The translations under genes were made by a program, and so were the position numbers. Of a stretch of DNA of 64,000 nt, positions 18,176 to 26,922 are shown piece by piece; position 1 is the stretch's first letter, and every line of letters starts with the position of its first letter. The stretch comes from Streptomyces sp. NBC_00287 (GTDB lineage Bacteria; Actinomycetota; Actinomycetes; Streptomycetales; Streptomycetaceae), in NCBI RefSeq assembly GCF_036173105.1, contig NZ_CP108053.1, forward strand, positions 1,922,001 through 1,986,000. Reading direction: 5' to 3'. The notes below the pieces were generated by a model. That model saw nothing but the letters and a program-made list of their open reading frames with translations. It was not told the origin of the DNA and ran no database searches.

Positions 18176-18754
18176 TCAGACGCTCTGTGCTCCGGCGGGC
18201 GTGGAGCGGACGAACGCGCCGTTCTTCCACTGCCACTTCGCGTGGTCGGTGACATCGGGGCAGCAACTGGGCACGTCGGGCTTGGAGTAGCCGAGCAGGG
18301 TGGCGACGACCGCCCCGTCGCGTACGGCGAACTCGCTGACCGTTTGGCGGTCCTTCGGGTCGACGAGGGTCGCCACGACACGGGGTTGTTCGGTGTCGGC
18401 GCCCGTCGTGAGGACGTACACGCCGTCCGGCGGGGTCCCCATGGGCGCGTCGCAGTGGACGACGGCCACGGTCTCGGGGCGGCCGTCGCCGTCGAGGTCT
18501 CCCGACGCCTTCTTGACCACGATCGCCTTCACCGGGCCGCATTCGAGCGGGAAGTCGACGCCTTTGGGGTCGGGGGCCGCGACGGCGGTGGGAGCGGTCT
18601 TCGATTCCGGGCCCGGCGTCTGGGCCGCGTTGGCGGCATCCGGCTGCAGGACCGAGGAGAGCGCCACGACGCCGGCCAGGGCGGTGGCGGTCGCGAGCCA
18701 GTGGATCGGGCGGGTGTGCGTGTGTGCCAGTTCCGGGACGGCGGAGTGCTGCAC
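18176..18754 (-). CDS. Secreted protein of unknown function (FG-GAP-like DGDG repeat)
   Basis: A 192-residue exported protein from the GTG at 18752-18754, with GGGAG upstream. It has an N-terminal signal peptide (WLATATALAGVVALSSVLQ, cleavage near AANAA) and a Thr/Pro linker. A globular domain follows with ASGDLDGDGRPETVAVVHCD, a calcium-binding-type DxDxDG loop seen in FG-GAP/integrin-like repeats. Cysteines at DFPLECG, VVHCD and PSCCPD could form disulfides. Function unknown. It converges with the ferredoxin gene. Confidence 0.7.
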   Translation of the reverse strand: MQHSAVPELAHTHTRPIHWLATATALAGVVALSSVLQPDAANAAQTPGPESKTAPTAVAAPDPKGVDFPLECGPVKAIVVKKASGDLDGDGRPETVAVVHCDAPMGTPPDGVYVLTTGADTEQPRVVATLVDPKDRQTVSEFAVRDGAVVATLLGYSKPDVPSCCPDVTDHAKWQWKNGAFVRSTPAGAQSV

Positions 18755-18886
18755 TAGGAGTGTCTCCCGTGAGGGCTGTGCCGGTGGGGGTGCCAGGCAT
18801 GGTGCCACACGTCACACCGCGGGGGAACGGCGGGGGTGTGCAGTTCCGGTGCCGAAGTGATGCGGCGGGTGGCGTGCCGTCAGCAC

Positions 18887-18942
18887 AACGGCGCCGCGGT
18901 CGAGTTCCCGGTGCTTGAGGGGAACTCGACCGCGGCGCCGTT
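18887..18942 (-). terminator. Strong terminator after trmI (23-bp stem)
   Basis: The arms at 18887-18909 and 18920-18942 are perfectly complementary over 23 bp with a 10-nt loop, starting 25 bp past the trmI stop. Confidence 0.88.
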
Positions 18943-18967
18943 ACGTTGTACGCGGCACGGGGCCGCC

Positions 18968-19870
18968 TCAGCGGCCGGCGCCGCCGTCGGCGTTGGGGCC
19001 GGAGTAGTCCTCGCCGTAGGCGCCCTTGGCGGGGCGGCGGCGGCGCATGGGCGGCTCGACTCCGTCCGCGAGGCGGCGGGCGGTGAGGAGGAAGCCGGTG
19101 TGGCCGATCATGCGGTGGTCGGGGCGGACGGCCAGGCCCTCGACGTGCCAGTTGCGGATCATCGTCTCCCAGGAGGTCGGCTCGTTGAAGGAGCCGATCT
19201 CGCGGATGGACTCGACGGTCCGCGCGAGCTGGGTGGTGGTGGCGACGTAGCAGCACAGGATGCCACCGGGGACGAGCGCCTTGGAGACGGCCTCCAGGCA
19301 CTCCCAGGGGGCGAGCATGTCGAGGATGACGCGGTCGACGTCGGTGTCGGACAGATTGTCCTGGAGGTCGCCGACGGTGAGCTGCCAGGCGGGGTGCGGT
19401 CCGCCGAAGTAGCGCTCCACGTTCTGCTGGGCGATCTCCGCGAAGTCCTCGCGGCGCTCGTAGGAGTGCAGCATGCCCTGGTCGCCGATGGCGCGCAGCA
19501 GGAAGCTACTGAGCGAGCCGGAGCCGACGCCGGCCTCGACGACGCGGGCGCCGGGGAAGATGTCGGCGAAGGCGAGGATGTGCCCCGCGTCCTTCGGGTA
19601 CACGACGGCTGCCCCGCGGGGCATGGACAGGACGTAGTCGGGGAGCAGGGGGCGCAGCGCGAGGTAGGCGACGTTCCCGGTGGTGCGGACAACGCTGCCC
19701 TCGGGAGCACCGATCAGTTCGTCGTGCGGGAAGGAACCCTTGTGGGTGTGGAAGTTCTTCCCGGCCTCGAGCGTGAACGTGTAGTGGCGGCCCTTGGGGT
19801 CGGTCAGCTGAACCTGGTCCCCGACCTTGAAGGGCCCGCGCCTGCGGGCGGCACCGGTCGGTTCGGACAT
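18968..19870 (-). CDS. trmI: tRNA (adenine-58-N1)-methyltransferase TrmI
   Basis: TrmI makes m1A58 in the T-loop of tRNA using SAM. The 300-residue protein has the N-terminal beta domain (GPFKVGDQVQLTDPKGRHYTFTLEAGKNFHTHKG) and a Rossmann methyltransferase fold: GARVVEAGVGSGSLSSFLL (SAM motif I), then HSYERREDFAEIA and VDRVILDMLAPWECLEAV. The C-terminal tail is Arg-rich (PPMRRRRPAKGAYGEDYSG). The ATG is at 19868-19870. In some actinomycetes trmI lies near arc and the proteasome genes, as it does here. Confidence 0.93.
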   Translation of the reverse strand: MSEPTGAARRRGPFKVGDQVQLTDPKGRHYTFTLEAGKNFHTHKGSFPHDELIGAPEGSVVRTTGNVAYLALRPLLPDYVLSMPRGAAVVYPKDAGHILAFADIFPGARVVEAGVGSGSLSSFLLRAIGDQGMLHSYERREDFAEIAQQNVERYFGGPHPAWQLTVGDLQDNLSDTDVDRVILDMLAPWECLEAVSKALVPGGILCCYVATTTQLARTVESIREIGSFNEPTSWETMIRNWHVEGLAVRPDHRMIGHTGFLLTARRLADGVEPPMRRRRPAKGAYGEDYSGPNADGGAGR

Positions 19871-19908
19871 GTGAACAGCCTACCGGGGTTTACGGGGGCC
19901 GCCGACCA

Positions 19909-21378
19909 TCAGGAGGGCCTGGCCATGGCCTTTACGAAGGCCCGCTCGACGTCCGCGGCGGACAGGACGCCGTAGATCTCGCCGGTCTCCTCGACGACCA
20001 GGTACTCGGTGGCGGGGGTGGCGCGCAGGGCGTCCAGGAGGTCCTCGCCGGCCAGTTCCGCCGAGACGCGCATGCCGTCCGTCAGGTCCTGGGCGAGGCC
20101 GCTGACGGCGACCCAGGGGCGGCGGTGTTCGGGGACGCCGACGATGGCGGCCTCGCGGACGAGGGAGAGGGGGGTGCCGTCGGGGTCGACGACGACCAGG
20201 GCGCGGGCGCCGGCGGCGTTGGCGCGGCGCAGGGCCTCGGAGAGCGGGGTGTCCGTCTCCACGGGGACCGCGCGGCGGGTGAGGGTGCGGGCGCGCAGGT
20301 CCGGCAGGTGCTCGCGCAGGCGGGCCATGCGGAGGCTGTTTCCGGCGCCGGTCCAGATGATCGCGGCGAGGATCGCGGCCAGCAGGGCGTCCATGACGGT
20401 GTCCATGCCGACGTTGTCCTCGGCATTGGAACCGAGGGCTCCGGACTGGGTGAGCAGCGGGAGCCCGATGAGCACGGAGACGGCGAGCGCACGGCCGACC
20501 CAGGCGGCGGCGATGGTGCCGCTCATCGGCTTGCCGGTGATCTTCCAGATGACGGCGCGGAGCATACGGCCGCCGTCGAGGGGGAGGCCGGGCAGGAGGT
20601 TGAAGGCGGCCACGATGAGGTTGGAGATCATCAGGCCGGCCAGCAGGACGCCGGGGACGGTGCCGGGCTCGACGGCCTGCATGGCGCCGTAGAAGACGCC
20701 CGCGAGGACGAGGGAGAGCAGGGGGCCGACGAAGGCCAGGACGAACTCGCGGCCCGGGGTGTCGGACTCCTTCTCGATCTCGGAGACGCCGCCGAAGAAC
20801 TGGAGCTGGATGCGGCGGACCGGGAGTTTGAAGCGGAGGGCGGCGACGGTGTGGGCGAGTTCGTGGACGAGTACGGAGGCGTAGAAGGCGACCGCGAAGA
20901 AGAGGGAGACGAGATAGCGGGCGGCGCCGAGTTCGGGCAGGACCCGGTCGAGTTGACCGCCGAACACCCAGGTGATCAGCGCGGCGACGAGGAACCAGCT
21001 GGGCGCGACGTACACGGGCACGCCGAAGGGGCGGCCCATCAGGAGTCCGCCGCGGGGCTCCGGGGGCTTGGGGGGTTTGCCGACTCCGGAGTGGGCGAGG
21101 GTGCGGTCGGCCGGGGTGGGGGCCTGGTCGCCGGTGGGCGGGGTGGCGGGGGGCTGCCGGGGGGCCTTGTCGTCTTTGTGCAGCGTCGGGGGCTCGGGGG
21201 CCGGGGCGTCCGAGGGCTCGCTCTCCGGCTTGCGGGGTGCCTCGTCCTCGGGGGGCGGGGGCGTGTCCGAGGACTCGGGGGGTGTGGGGTCTGCGGGCGG
21301 GGTCGTCGGTGTTGCGTGGTGGCTGGTCGGCTCCTCGGTGCCGGACCGCGGCTGCCCGCTCCCGCCGCTCTCGTCCAC
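19909..21378 (-). CDS. Site-2 protease (M50) with two CBS domains and a disordered N-terminus
   Basis: An intramembrane zinc metalloprotease, 489 residues. The first ~110 residues are a Pro/Glu/Asp-rich disordered stretch. The M50 membrane domain follows (MGRPFGVPVYVAPSWFLVA, then HELAH at residues 172-176), with the second metal motif in LPGLPLDGGRMLRAV. Two C-terminal CBS domains (about residues 370-489) probably sense adenine nucleotides. The start is a GTG at 21376-21378 with GAGGGGACACC upstream. A start near residue 113 would give only the conserved part. Substrates are unknown; relatives cleave anti-sigma factors. Confidence 0.9.
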   Translation of the reverse strand: MDESGGSGQPRSGTEEPTSHHATPTTPPADPTPPESSDTPPPPEDEAPRKPESEPSDAPAPEPPTLHKDDKAPRQPPATPPTGDQAPTPADRTLAHSGVGKPPKPPEPRGGLLMGRPFGVPVYVAPSWFLVAALITWVFGGQLDRVLPELGAARYLVSLFFAVAFYASVLVHELAHTVAALRFKLPVRRIQLQFFGGVSEIEKESDTPGREFVLAFVGPLLSLVLAGVFYGAMQAVEPGTVPGVLLAGLMISNLIVAAFNLLPGLPLDGGRMLRAVIWKITGKPMSGTIAAAWVGRALAVSVLIGLPLLTQSGALGSNAEDNVGMDTVMDALLAAILAAIIWTGAGNSLRMARLREHLPDLRARTLTRRAVPVETDTPLSEALRRANAAGARALVVVDPDGTPLSLVREAAIVGVPEHRRPWVAVSGLAQDLTDGMRVSAELAGEDLLDALRATPATEYLVVEETGEIYGVLSAADVERAFVKAMARPS

Positions 21379-21535
21379 GGTGTCCCCTCGTTCGAAGCGT
21401 CTTCCGCGCCTGCCGGGCGGAAGGGTCTCGGGTCGATGGTATGCGTCCGTCGCGACGCGTTCCGCCCCGGCACCCCCTGTGTTTGCCCGACGTCGGCGGG
21501 GTGACTGTCAGTGGTGGGCCGTAAGGTCTGTGGGC

Positions 21536-22489
21536 ATGGAGACGAGCACGGAGGACGTGGAGCCGTCGGTGGCGGGCGAGGCCACGACGACGGCGCAGGC
21601 ACAGGGCGTGGCGGCGGTGGAGCGGGCCGTGCCCATCGCCATAGCGCCTGCCTCGCTGTCCCCCTCGCGTGCGGGTGACTTCATGCAGTGCCCGTTGCTG
21701 TACCGGTTCCGGGTGATCGACCGGCTGCCGGAGAAGCCCAGTGAGGCGGCGACCCGGGGCACCCTGGTGCACGCCGTGCTGGAGCGGCTCTTCGATGCCC
21801 CGGCCGCCGAGCGGACCGCGCCTCGCGCCAAGTCGCTGATCCCGGGCCAGTGGGACCGGCTGCGTGAGTCCCGGCCGGAGATCCAGGAGCTGTTCGCCGA
21901 GGATCCGGAGGGCGAGCGGCTCGCGCAGTGGCTCGGTGAGGCCGAGCAACTCGTCGAGCGGTGGTTCTCGCTGGAGGATCCGACCCGTCTCGAGCCCGCC
22001 GAGCGCGAGCTGTTCGTCGAGGCCGAGCTGGATTCGGGGCTGCGGCTGCGCGGGATCATCGACCGGGTCGACGTCGCGCCGACCGGCGAGGTGCGGATCG
22101 TCGACTACAAGACGGGCAAGGCGCCCCGCCCCGAGTACGCCGAGGGCGCGCTGTTCCAGATGAAGTTCTACGCCCTGGTGGTCTGGCGGCTGAAGAACGT
22201 CGTGCCGCGCCGGCTCCAGCTGGTCTACCTCGGCAGCGGCGACGTCCTGACGTACGACCCCGTGCTCGCCGATCTGGAGCGGGTCGAGCGCAAGTTGCTG
22301 GCGCTGTGGGAGGCGATCCGCACGGCGACCGAGACGGGCGACTGGCGGCCCAGGCCCACCAAGCTGTGCGGCTGGTGCGACCACCAGGAGCACTGCCCGG
22401 AATTCGGCGGCACTCCCCCGCCCTATCCGCTGCCGGTCAGGGCGCCGGAGTCGGTCGAGGGTGCGCAGGGCAGAATGGGGCCGGACTAG
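21536..22489 (+). CDS. RecB-family (PD-(D/E)XK) nuclease with Fe-S-type cysteines
   Basis: A 317-residue single-domain RecB/Cas4-like exonuclease, probably involved in DNA repair. Motifs in order: FMQCPLLYRFRV (first cysteine), GTLVHAVLERLF (conserved His), IDRVDVAPTGEVRIVDYKTGK (the D...DYK catalytic core) and CGWCDHQEHCPEF (three cysteines). Together the four cysteines fit the 4Fe-4S clamp of AddB/Cas4 nucleases. The start is the ATG at 21536-21538; the frame is open far upstream but overlaps the M50 gene divergently and is not family sequence. It precedes the response regulator by 14 bp. Confidence 0.88.
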   Translation: METSTEDVEPSVAGEATTTAQAQGVAAVERAVPIAIAPASLSPSRAGDFMQCPLLYRFRVIDRLPEKPSEAATRGTLVHAVLERLFDAPAAERTAPRAKSLIPGQWDRLRESRPEIQELFAEDPEGERLAQWLGEAEQLVERWFSLEDPTRLEPAERELFVEAELDSGLRLRGIIDRVDVAPTGEVRIVDYKTGKAPRPEYAEGALFQMKFYALVVWRLKNVVPRRLQLVYLGSGDVLTYDPVLADLERVERKLLALWEAIRTATETGDWRPRPTKLCGWCDHQEHCPEFGGTPPPYPLPVRAPESVEGAQGRMGPD

Positions 22490-22503
22490 CGAAGGAGACA
22501 CAC

Positions 22504-23175
22504 GTGGCCATCCGCGTCCTACTGGTCGACGACCAGCCGCTGCTGCGTACCGGCTTCCGGATGATCCTGGAAGCGGAGCAGGACATTGCGGTCGTGGGCG
22601 AGGCCGGAGACGGCCTCCAGGCACTCGACCAGGTGCGGGCCCTGCAGCCCGATGTGGTTCTGATGGACATCCGCATGCCGCGGATGGACGGCGTGGAGGC
22701 GACCCGGCAGATCACCGGGCCGGGGCGGGACGGCCCGGCGAAGGTGCTCGTGCTGACCACCTTCGACCTCGACGAGTACGTGGTGGAGGCGCTGAAGGCG
22801 GGGGCCAGCGGCTTCCTGCTGAAGGACGCCCCCGCCAATGAGCTGGTTCAGGCCATTCGTGTGGTGGCCGCCGGTGAGGCGATGCTGGCGCCCAGCATCA
22901 CGCGCCGGCTGCTCGACAAGTACGCCACGCATCTGCCGTCCGGCGACGAGCCCGTCCCGGACACCCTGCACACCCTCACCGACCGCGAGGTGGAGGTGCT
23001 GAAGCTGGTGGCGCGCGGACTGTCCAACGCCGAGATCGCCGCCGACCTGTTCGTCAGCGAGACCACCGTGAAGACGCATGTCGGGCACGTTCTCACCAAG
23101 TTGGGGCTGCGCGACCGTGTGCAGGCCGCGGTGTACGCCTACGAGAGCGGACTGGTGCGCCCCGGCGCGCAGTAA
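22504..23175 (+). CDS. NarL/LuxR-type response regulator without adjacent kinase
   Basis: A 223-residue two-component response regulator: receiver domain (LLVDDQPLLRTGF, phospho-acceptor Asp55 in VVLMD, LTTF, LLKDA) and a C-terminal LuxR helix-turn-helix (LTDREVEVLKLVARGLSNAEIAADLFVSETTVKTHV). The GTG at 22504-22506 has an excellent AAGGAGA eight bases upstream. No histidine kinase lies within the window, so its partner is elsewhere or it is an orphan. It is likely co-transcribed with the RecB-like nuclease and ends at a strong terminator. Confidence 0.92.
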   Translation: MAIRVLLVDDQPLLRTGFRMILEAEQDIAVVGEAGDGLQALDQVRALQPDVVLMDIRMPRMDGVEATRQITGPGRDGPAKVLVLTTFDLDEYVVEALKAGASGFLLKDAPANELVQAIRVVAAGEAMLAPSITRRLLDKYATHLPSGDEPVPDTLHTLTDREVEVLKLVARGLSNAEIAADLFVSETTVKTHVGHVLTKLGLRDRVQAAVYAYESGLVRPGAQ

Positions 23176-23186
23176 GGATCCAAGTG

Positions 23187-23226
23187 ACAGGGCGCCCGCT
23201 TCCGGAGAAGGAAGCGGGCGCCCTGT
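23187..23226. terminator. Bidirectional terminator (17-bp stem)
   Basis: ACAGGGCGCCCGCTTCC (23187-23203) and its complement at 23210-23226 flank a 6-nt loop between the convergent regulator and solute-binding protein genes. Confidence 0.85.
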
Positions 23227-23242
23227 CGCGTTGTGCGTCGGC

Positions 23243-24829
23243 TCAGCCCTTGCTGAGCTCCCAGAACCGGAACACCGTGGAGGCGTCGAGGCAGTACTCC
23301 AGGCCGTACACGCCGTCGTGGACGACCGCGTACTGCTTGGCCTGCCAGATGGGCAGGATGGGGAGCTCCTCGGCCACGATGTCCTGGAGCCGGCCGTAGT
23401 CGTCGTCCGTCGCGGTGCGGTCGCTCTGGGCGGCCGTGCGCGGGATCAGCGTGCCGGTGATGGAGTCGTTGCTGTAGTTGTTGTCCAGCACATTGCCCTC
23501 GCCGAAGAAGGGCGAGGTGAAGTTGTCGGCGTCCGGGTAGTCCGGGATCCAGCCCTTCACGTACACGCCGTACTTGCCGGCGGCGATGTCCTGCTCGTAC
23601 TGGTCGTACTCGACGGACTTCACATCGGCGTCGAACAAGCCGCTGGCGTTGAGCTGCCCGGCGATCGCCTTCAGCTCCTGGTCGGTGGCCGGGCCGTAGC
23701 GTGACGGGGTCGACCAGAGCGTCAGCTTCACCTTGTCGGTGATGCCGTCGGCCTGCAGCGCCGCCTCGGCCTTGGCCTTGGAGGGGCGGGCACCGTAGGT
23801 GTCGAAGAAGGCGGTGTTGTGGCCGCCGATGCCCGCCGGGATGATCGAGTACAGCGGGGAGGCGGTGCCCTGGTAGACGTCCGCGATGAGGGCGTCGCGG
23901 TCGAGCAGATAGGCCATGGCCTTGCGGACCCCGAGCTTTCCGGCCACCGGGTCGTCCATGTTGAAGACGAGGTGCTGGACCTCGGCACCGGTGCCGTCGA
24001 CGACCTCCGCGCCGGAGCTGGAGCTGTCGTCGGCCTTCTCGATCTCGGCGATGTCGGCGGCGCTGAGACCTCGGTAGGCGATGTCGATCTGCTCGTCGCG
24101 CAGCGCGGTCTTCAGGGCGGTGCGGTCGCCGTGGAAGAACTTCATGGTCACGCCGGAGTTCTTGACCTGGGCGGTGCCCTTGTAGTGCTCGTTGACGGAG
24201 AAGACGGCCTCGTCGTCGCTGAAGGAGTCCAGCTTGTAGGGGCCGGAGCCGACGGCCTCGCCGTCCTCGCGCAGTCCCTCCGCGTCGTACTGGCGGTGGT
24301 CGACGATGGAGCCGGCGCCGGAGGCGATCTTGCTCGGGAAGGTGGCGTCCGCGGTGTTCAGCCGGAAGACGACCGTCTTCTCGTCCGGGGCCTCGACCTT
24401 GTCGAGCATCGGGAACATGATCGCCGGACCGGCGTCGTCGTTGATCTTCAGCATGCGGTCGAAGGAGAACTTGACGTCCTCCGAGGTGAGCGAGTCACCG
24501 TTGCTGAACTTCAGTCCGTCCTTCAGGGTGCACTTGTACACCTTGGTGGAGGTGTCCGTGAACGCACAGGACTCGGCGGCGTCCGGCTCGGGGTCGGTGC
24601 CGCCCTTGGGGAAACTGAGCAGGGACTGGAAGACGTTGTTGAACAGCAGCCACGAGCCCGGGTCGTAGCCGGACGCCGGGTCGGTGGCGAGGACGTCGTC
24701 GGACATCCCCATCACCACGGAGGAGCTGTCGCTCGCGGAGTCGCCGGTCTCCGTGCCGCAGCCGGTCAGCAGGCCGGAGGCCAGCCCTGCCATCACGGGC
24801 AGGACCGGCCACTGGTTGCGCATGTTCAC
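23243..24829 (-). CDS. ABC transporter substrate-binding lipoprotein (family 5), copy 2
   Basis: A peptide/nickel/oligopeptide-type solute-binding protein, 528 residues, anchored by a lipobox (GLLTGC, cysteine about residue 24). Family-5 hallmarks are the LKDGLKFSNGDSLTSEDVKFSFDRML block, VGSGPYKLDSF, and the C-terminal ILPIWQAKQYAVVHDGVYG. It is clearly paralogous to the next upstream gene across its whole length (compare WIPDYPDADNF with WFPDFPDADNY). The start is a GTG at 24827-24829 with an in-frame ATG two codons later. No permease or ATPase genes are adjacent; ligand unknown. Confidence 0.9.
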   Translation of the reverse strand: MNMRNQWPVLPVMAGLASGLLTGCGTETGDSASDSSSVVMGMSDDVLATDPASGYDPGSWLLFNNVFQSLLSFPKGGTDPEPDAAESCAFTDTSTKVYKCTLKDGLKFSNGDSLTSEDVKFSFDRMLKINDDAGPAIMFPMLDKVEAPDEKTVVFRLNTADATFPSKIASGAGSIVDHRQYDAEGLREDGEAVGSGPYKLDSFSDDEAVFSVNEHYKGTAQVKNSGVTMKFFHGDRTALKTALRDEQIDIAYRGLSAADIAEIEKADDSSSSGAEVVDGTGAEVQHLVFNMDDPVAGKLGVRKAMAYLLDRDALIADVYQGTASPLYSIIPAGIGGHNTAFFDTYGARPSKAKAEAALQADGITDKVKLTLWSTPSRYGPATDQELKAIAGQLNASGLFDADVKSVEYDQYEQDIAAGKYGVYVKGWIPDYPDADNFTSPFFGEGNVLDNNYSNDSITGTLIPRTAAQSDRTATDDDYGRLQDIVAEELPILPIWQAKQYAVVHDGVYGLEYCLDASTVFRFWELSKG

Positions 24830-24898
24830 GTGCAGGTGCCTTGTCGTCGTGTCGGAAATCGCGGGGCCGCCGTCCCGGCGCCCCGGGCACGGGAGACG

Positions 24899-26503
24899 TC
24901 AGCCGCTCACGCCACGGCCGAGCTCCCACAACTGAAGGGTGGAGGACGAGTTGAGCGCGTACGCGGTACCCGTGACGTCGTCGCGCGCGGCGACGTACTG
25001 CTTGCCCTGCCACAGCGGGATCACGGGGACGTCCTCGGCCACGATGTCCTGGATGTCCGTCAGACTGCCGACCGCGGACTGCCGGTCGGCCTCCCGACGG
25101 GACTCCGGGATCAGGGAGTTGCGGATCTCGCTGTTCGCGTACGGCGAGCCGAGGAAGTTGTCCTTGTCGAGGAACGGCGCGATGTAGTTGTCGGCGTCCG
25201 GGAAGTCCGGGAACCAGCCCATGCCGTAGACCTCGTACTCGCCCTTCTGCTCGGCGGGACGGAAGGTCTCCCAGGGGGTGCCCTCGATCTTGACGTCGAA
25301 CAGGCCGCTGGAGTTGAGCTGTTCCTTCAGCAGCTCGAACTCCTTCTCGGTGGCCGCGCCGTAGTGGTCGGTGGTGTAGTGCAGGGTCAGCGACACCGGG
25401 GTGCTGACGTTCGCCTTGGTCAGCAGCGCCTTGGCCTTGGCGGTGCTGGGCTCGCCGTACTTGTTGAAGAACGCGTTGGAGTGGCCGGTGAGGCTGGCCG
25501 GGACCAGCGAGTACAGCGGCTCGGCCTGGGTGCCGTACACCTTGCTGACCAGTTCGCCGCGGTTGATGACCTGGGCCATCGCCTGGCGGACGGCCTTGCT
25601 CTCGACGGCCGGGGCGTCGGTGTTGAAGGCGAGGTAGCGGATCTCCAGGCCGGACATCTCGACGAGGTCGACCTCGGTGTCGGAGGCCGTGGAGAGCCGC
25701 TGAATCTGCTCGGGCGACATGGTGCGGCTCATGAGGTGGATGTCGCCCTGCTCGATGGCGCTGCTCATGGCGTCGGCGTCGGCGAAGGAGCGCAGCTCGA
25801 CCTGCTCGTTGTTCACCTCCAGAGCGCCCTGGTAGGAGGAGTTCTTGGTGAACACGGCCTTGACGAGCTTGCCGTCCTTCTCCTCGCCCTTGAAGGTGTA
25901 CGGCCCCGAGCCGTCGACCTGGAAGCCGTCACGGAGCTTGCCGGCTTCGTAGTCGTCCGGGTTGACGATGCCCGCGACCGGCGTGGACAGCTTGTACGGG
26001 AAGGTGGCGTCGGCGGTGTTCAGATGGAAGATGACCTCGCGCTCGCCCTGGGTCTCGACGGTGTCGACGGTGGACAGCAGCGCGGAGACCCCGCTGTCCG
26101 CCTTGAGCTTGAGGGCGCGCTCGATGGAGTACTTCACATCGGCCGCGGTGACCGTGTCGCCGTTGGCGAACTTCAGGCCCTCGCGCAGGGTGCAGGCGTA
26201 GCGCTCGTTGCCGGTGTCGGTGAAGCCGCAGCGCTCGGCCGCGTCGGGCACCGGCTCGCCCTCGCCGCGCGGCTGGATCATCAGCGTCTGGACGGTCTGG
26301 CGGAGGATGTTCCAGGTGCCGACGTCGTAGGCGTACGCCGGGTCCAGCGGCGCGGGTGCCTCGCTCGTGGCGGTGAACTCGTCCGTGGTACCGACGACGA
26401 TCGCGTCCCCGCCGTCGCTGCCGCTGTCCGATCCGCCGCAGGCGGCGAGGACCGGCGCGAGCAGACCGATGACGGCCGGCAGCACCAAAGTCTTGCGGTT
26501 CAT
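24899..26503 (-). CDS. ABC transporter substrate-binding lipoprotein (family 5), copy 1
   Basis: A 534-residue family-5 solute-binding lipoprotein, with signal MNRKTLVLPAVIGLLAPVLAAC (lipobox LAAC, Cys22). It contains LREGLKFANGDTVTAADVKYSIERAL, VDGSGPYTFKG, WFPDFPDADNYIAPF and VIPLWQGKQYVAARDDV. It is a paralogue of the downstream gene, 69 bp away on the same strand, and so probably a tandem duplication transcribed together. The ATG at 26501-26503 follows TGGAGAAA. Transport partners are not in the window. Confidence 0.9.
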   Translation of the reverse strand: MNRKTLVLPAVIGLLAPVLAACGGSDSGSDGGDAIVVGTTDEFTATSEAPAPLDPAYAYDVGTWNILRQTVQTLMIQPRGEGEPVPDAAERCGFTDTGNERYACTLREGLKFANGDTVTAADVKYSIERALKLKADSGVSALLSTVDTVETQGEREVIFHLNTADATFPYKLSTPVAGIVNPDDYEAGKLRDGFQVDGSGPYTFKGEEKDGKLVKAVFTKNSSYQGALEVNNEQVELRSFADADAMSSAIEQGDIHLMSRTMSPEQIQRLSTASDTEVDLVEMSGLEIRYLAFNTDAPAVESKAVRQAMAQVINRGELVSKVYGTQAEPLYSLVPASLTGHSNAFFNKYGEPSTAKAKALLTKANVSTPVSLTLHYTTDHYGAATEKEFELLKEQLNSSGLFDVKIEGTPWETFRPAEQKGEYEVYGMGWFPDFPDADNYIAPFLDKDNFLGSPYANSEIRNSLIPESRREADRQSAVGSLTDIQDIVAEDVPVIPLWQGKQYVAARDDVTGTAYALNSSSTLQLWELGRGVSG

Positions 26504-26922
26504 GCTCGAGTTTCTCCAGAGCTGTTACGTCCGTGTACCCGGCATGCAGGGGTGTCGCGGCGGATCACGGGGGTTAGGGCGATGTTCTCGCGACGAGATT
26601 AGTCGGCGTCCCGAGGACGCCTCGCTGCCAGTGGAGTTGAGGCCCCATCACGCAGCGAAACCGGGTGTGGACGCACCGAAAAACCGACAGTGGAAGGATT
26701 AGTGCAGCATCCCCCCAATCGGGACACAAGGGCACGCCGATGCCGCCCGAAAGGGGGTGAACAGCACGCGATGTGCAGTCTGTCGAGACCGCACGGGGTG
26801 GCGAACGTCACACCCGCAAGATGGCACGACGGTAGTGGAATTCGGCCATCCGCCGGTGCGAATTCCCTGCTTCCGGCCCCGTTGGAATTTCCTTGTATCG
26901 CGGTTGCACGCTCGGTGAACGG
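26504..26922. promoter_or_regulatory. 419-bp intergenic region upstream of the solute-binding protein genes
   Basis: No gene is supported. The one clear structure is an inverted repeat GGAATTCG (26837-26844) / CGAATTCC (26859-26866) with a 14-nt spacer. It lies where a terminator for the upstream HAD gene or an operator for the binding-protein genes would be. I find no convincing -35/-10 pair. Confidence 0.35.

Noticed and set aside
19880-22624. 914-residue minus-strand frame
   Set aside because: Reads through the M50 gene out of frame and the RecB-like gene antisense; Arg/Pro-rich shadow.
23819-26602. 927-residue plus-strand frame across the two binding-protein genes
   Set aside because: Spans two clear lipoprotein genes and their gap on the other strand and has no motif.
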